Below, piece after piece: positions 60,676 through 64,000 of a stretch of DNA of 64,000 bases (position 1 is the stretch's first letter; each line of letters opens with the position of its first letter). The notes below the pieces were generated by a model. The model ran no database searches. It saw only the letters and a list, made by a program, of their open reading frames with translations, and was not told the DNA's origin. A program made the position numbers and the translations under genes. This DNA is from Zeugodacus cucurbitae (taxonomy: Eukaryota; Arthropoda; Insecta; Diptera; Tephritidae): NCBI RefSeq assembly GCF_028554725.1, contig NC_071671.1, positions 15,375,501-15,439,500 on the forward strand. Direction: 5' to 3'.

Positions 60676-62832
60676 CTGAATTTCTACTTTGTTGGATAAT
60701 TTATTTAATTAATTTTCTGTTGTACATTTTTTTCTCGTGCATTATATGATCATTAATAAAAATGGATTTTTCCTAACGGCATGGAAATTTTATTTCAGTA
60801 AGTGGAATAAATTCTCTTGACTTAAGTGGCTAAATGGCACGTACTTGGCTTAATTGATTCGGTCTCCAATTACAAATTGGTTTCACGTCATGCACCGTAC
60901 TATCTGAATATAAGGTCTGAAGAGTCTCCTCAGAATTGTTTGCATTCCAAATAAGTCATTTTTATTGAAAGTGATGACAATTAAAAGGATTCCCCGCAAC
61001 GAGTTGACAAACAAAAGATTCCCTTAAGTTCACCTTTTTAATTTTTCTTTGGATTCTTCAGATTCCCGCGCAGGCAAAGAAGAAGTAAATATCAGAGCTA
61101 ACTCACATTGCTTGTCACCAAACTCCTTCCTCAGTTAAATAACTTTTCATTCTTTACCAATTAGTTATGAGTTATATCGAAGACTGGAACTATTTTGCAT
61201 GCTTTCCTTCTGTCATAGAACATTTTGGTGCTCTACAAAATGAATGGAAGTGGAAAAATGCCTTTAGAAAGACTTTTGATGTGACAAAGGAATCTTCTTG
61301 ACAAAGAAGTTGTAAGCGGGCGCATACCGTTTGCCGGAACAACGTAAGAAGCGAATGCTTGCAGTCAGTAGCGTTTTAAAGGCAAATTCGCACAAGCACC
61401 CCCTTTTTTATCAAACCAACAAAAAATGTATGGAAAATATTACTATCACCAAAAAAGGTGCGCCATGAATTATACACAAAAGTGGATTCGCTGCCATTTT
61501 GTAATTCAGTAATTTCAAGTTTTTAATTTAATTTTGTTGTCCTCTTTTGCGTAGCGCTAACTTTATTATCATGCAGCGAATTTCATTTCATTTTATGCCA
61601 ACTAAAGTTTCGTCTTCATCTTTTTCGTAATTTTCATCAGTACCCTCGCAGCGAATACGTTCATTCAATGCGAATTTCATCCTAAATTATTTGAGGAAAC
61701 TATTGGAGTGTTTCCTTCGTATGATTCCAAAAGCTTTGAACAGCTTAGTGCCCAGGCTCAGCTAAAATTCAAGAATGCCAGTAGGGTCTGCCTTTGTAGT
61801 GGTTTCCCTGCCTGTTGTAGTTTCTATTCACTACTTTGTTTTAAATTAGTCAAGAAATTTCGCAAGAATTTATGCAGATTTTACGAAGAAGATGTAACTA
61901 GAAGGGAGAAGGGTAATCTTACAACTAATTATGCAAAGAAACTTGTTTGGAAAGAATCAAGAGAATTTAAGTTTATCGCGTAAATTTATGATACTGTGCG
62001 AAGGCGAGCTCAATGGGTATGATTGCACGGATAAGAAGTGGCCGGTTAAGGAAACTCATGCAAAGTATTACGGACAAGTTTTTCATTATAAATTAAAAAT
62101 GAATGAGCTTAGACTGTTGTAAGTGAAGTCAATTTAAGACACTTTCATTAATTTCTTACAAAAAGTAATATAAATGGATTTAGTTAGCTAGGGATAAGTT
62201 TAAAAAATTTCGTTTTAGTTTGCCGAAGATTAATTGTGTGATAACAGGCGGTAGGAAATGATGATGTACGATACCCACTGCAGTAACTACATATCAGAAC
62301 AAAACCGAATGTAGTATAAGCCAACCAATTTTTACTATTTTATATGAAGTTGGAAGGTCTCATATAGAATAACACGAGTGATCAGAAGACTAGAAGAATA
62401 TGTTGTCCAGGAACAAACTGTTTCAAGGATTGAACCATGAATATTATATAATTAGATATTATGAAATCTTTTAATACAGAATAAATGAAATATTGTTTTT
62501 GTGTGAAACATCCTGGCAGTTCACTACCGCAGAATTATTTCCGATGAGCGAATGCACGAAATGGAGAATAGTAAATCAGCAAAAAGTAAACAGAATTGAT
62601 CATAATATAAAAATGAATCGCAAAATGTGTTGCTAAGCGCATAACTCGAGAACCGTTGAACCGATTTCGCAAATTCTTTGTTTAGAATGTTTTTACAGGT
62701 ACCGGGATGGTTCTTACGGAGAGAAAAATTAGAAAAATTGCCTGAAAAAAGTCTTAAATCCACAATTTTCTAATCACTCATACAAACAATTTGTGTCATT
62801 AGTCTCGAGAAGGGCCAAACCGAACTGGCTAA
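60676..62832. other. no gene recognised; weak open stretch at 61642-61983
   Basis: A frame from 61642, following TTTTCATCAG (a possible splice acceptor), reads protein-like at first (TLAANTFIQCEF, then FEETIGVFPSYDSKSFEQLS) and stays open to a stop at 61981-61983. Its later part is cysteine- and leucine-rich without a domain. I do not recognise it, and it may be chance. The rest is AT-rich. Confidence 0.25.
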
Positions 62833-64000
62833 TTTTTATACTCTCGCAACAAAGTTGCTACGAGAGTATTATAGTTTTGTCCACATAACGGTTGATTGTA
62901 AGTCCTAAAATTAAACGAGTTAGATATAGGGTTATATAAATCAAAATGATCAGGGTGACGAGAAAAGTTCAAATCCAGATGTCTGTCTGTCCGTCCGTCC
63001 GTGCAAGCTGTAACTTGAGTAAAAATTGAGATATCTTAATGAAACTTGGAACACGTGTTCCTTGGCACCATAAGAAGGTTAAGTTCGAAAATCAGCAAAA
63101 TCGGACCACTGCCACGCCCACAAAATGGCGAAAACGAAAACACATAAACTGACATAACTAAGCCATAAATAAAGCTATGGAAATAAAATTTGGTATGAAG
63201 GATCGCACAATGAAGAGGCATATTCGGATGTAATTTTTTTGGCGAAGTGGGCGTGGCCCCGCCCCCAAACAGGCTTTTTGTATATATCTCGCAAACCAAT
63301 AGAGCTATACAAACTAAACTTTCTGCAGTCGTTTTTCCAGTCGCCATTTCCTTATACAGTCCAAAAATGACAGAAATCGGATAACAACCACGCCCCCCTC
63401 CCATACAAAGGTTAGGTTGAAAATTACTAAAAGTGGGTTAGCTCACTAACCAAAAACGTCAGAAACACTAAATTTCACATAGAAAATGGCAGATAAAAGC
63501 TACACTCAGATTTTTTTACAAAATGGAAAATGGGCGTGGCGTCGCCCACTTATGGGTCAAAGACCATATCTCAAGAACTATTTGACCGATTTCAAATTCG
63601 GTATATAACACTTTCCTGACACCCTAATGACACGGGTGGAATATGGGCGTGGTTATTATCCGATTTCTTTCATTTTTGGACTGTATAAGGAAATGGCTAT
63701 AGTAATCGACTGCAGGAAGTTTGGTTTATACAGCTTAATTGGTTTACGAGTTATATACAAAAAACCTATTTGGGGGCGGGGTCACGCCCACTTTTCCAAA
63801 AAAATTACATCCAAATGTGCCCCTCCCTAATGGGATCCTATGTTCCAAATTTCATTTTCATAACTTTATTTATGGCTTGGTTATGACACTGTATAGGTTT
63901 TCGGTTCCGACCATTATGTGGGCGTGGCAGTAGACCGATTTTGCCCGATTTTCGAAAGCAACCTCTTCAGGGTGCCAAGGAACATGTGTTCCAAGTTTCA
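62833..64000. repeat. second TATACTC repeat copy, folding back on itself near 63650, running off the window
   Basis: 62833-63652 runs in the same direction as the copy at 56929: TTTTTATACTCTCGCAAC, CACATAACGGTTG, tandem CCGT units near 62990, CACTGCCACGCCCAC, GGGCGTGGCCCCGCCCCC, GGGCGTGGCGTCGCCCACTT, GACACGGGTGGAATATGGGCG. From there to the window end the same blocks return as reverse complement (TTATTATCCGATTTC, GGGGCGGGGTCACGCCCAC, GTGTTCCAAGTTTCA). The turn occurs at the shared word GGGCG/TGGGCGTGG. Open frames at 63036-63404 and 63627-63933 are repeat sequence, not genes. Confidence 0.8.

Noticed and set aside
63036..63933. Open frames of 64-122 codons
   Set aside because: They lie wholly within the TATACTC repeat, and the same sequences appear in both orientations.

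Overview
This window looks like repeat-rich intergenic DNA from a higher dipteran, most likely a tephritid fruit fly. Four signs point that way. There is a CO2-receptor (Gr21a-type) gene with short insect introns. There are two mariner elements of the DD41D type, a group first described from tephritids (rosa). There is a roo-like BEL/Pao retrotransposon. There are copies of a long repeat with a TATACTCTCGCAA terminus that I associate with tephritids. The species assignment is inference from these families; no host gene here fixes it.

Layout. 3-5810 is the 3' part of a roo-type BEL/Pao LTR retrotransposon: one unbroken gag(part)-pol-env-like frame entering from outside the window, followed by its 3' LTR from 5798 to about 6341. 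From about 6.3 to 42.2 kb I find no convincing host exon. That stretch holds AT-rich DNA, simple repeats, a 260-bp imperfect duplication at 16.7 kb, and three of the four copies of one non-LTR retrotransposon family (14347-14564, 27733-28170, 39667-41301). At 42273-43952 is the only recognisable host gene, a Gr21a-like gustatory receptor on the + strand. It has three clean introns but four frame-breaking deletions, so I call it a probable pseudogene. From 44 to 50 kb I see nothing but an (AT)n run.

50.2-53.65 kb holds two same-direction DD41D mariner copies, nearly identical to each other. Each has a different internal deletion. They bracket about 1.3 kb containing a protein-like stretch with a possible splice acceptor and one in-frame stop. 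53971-55737 is the longest non-LTR copy, with an intact 574-codon frame. Beyond it lie two oppositely oriented Helitron-like 5' ends (55868 onward, and 58523 leftward). The second is inserted inside a 2.1-kb TATACTC repeat at 56929-59069. A MITE-like terminus follows at 60296. A second TATACTC repeat starts at about 62833 and turns back on itself near 63650 as an inverted duplication that runs off the window.

No operon-like, CRISPR or other gene system is present. The interest lies in the decayed receptor gene and in the transposon archaeology: target-site duplications, complementary deletions, nesting and a fold-back.
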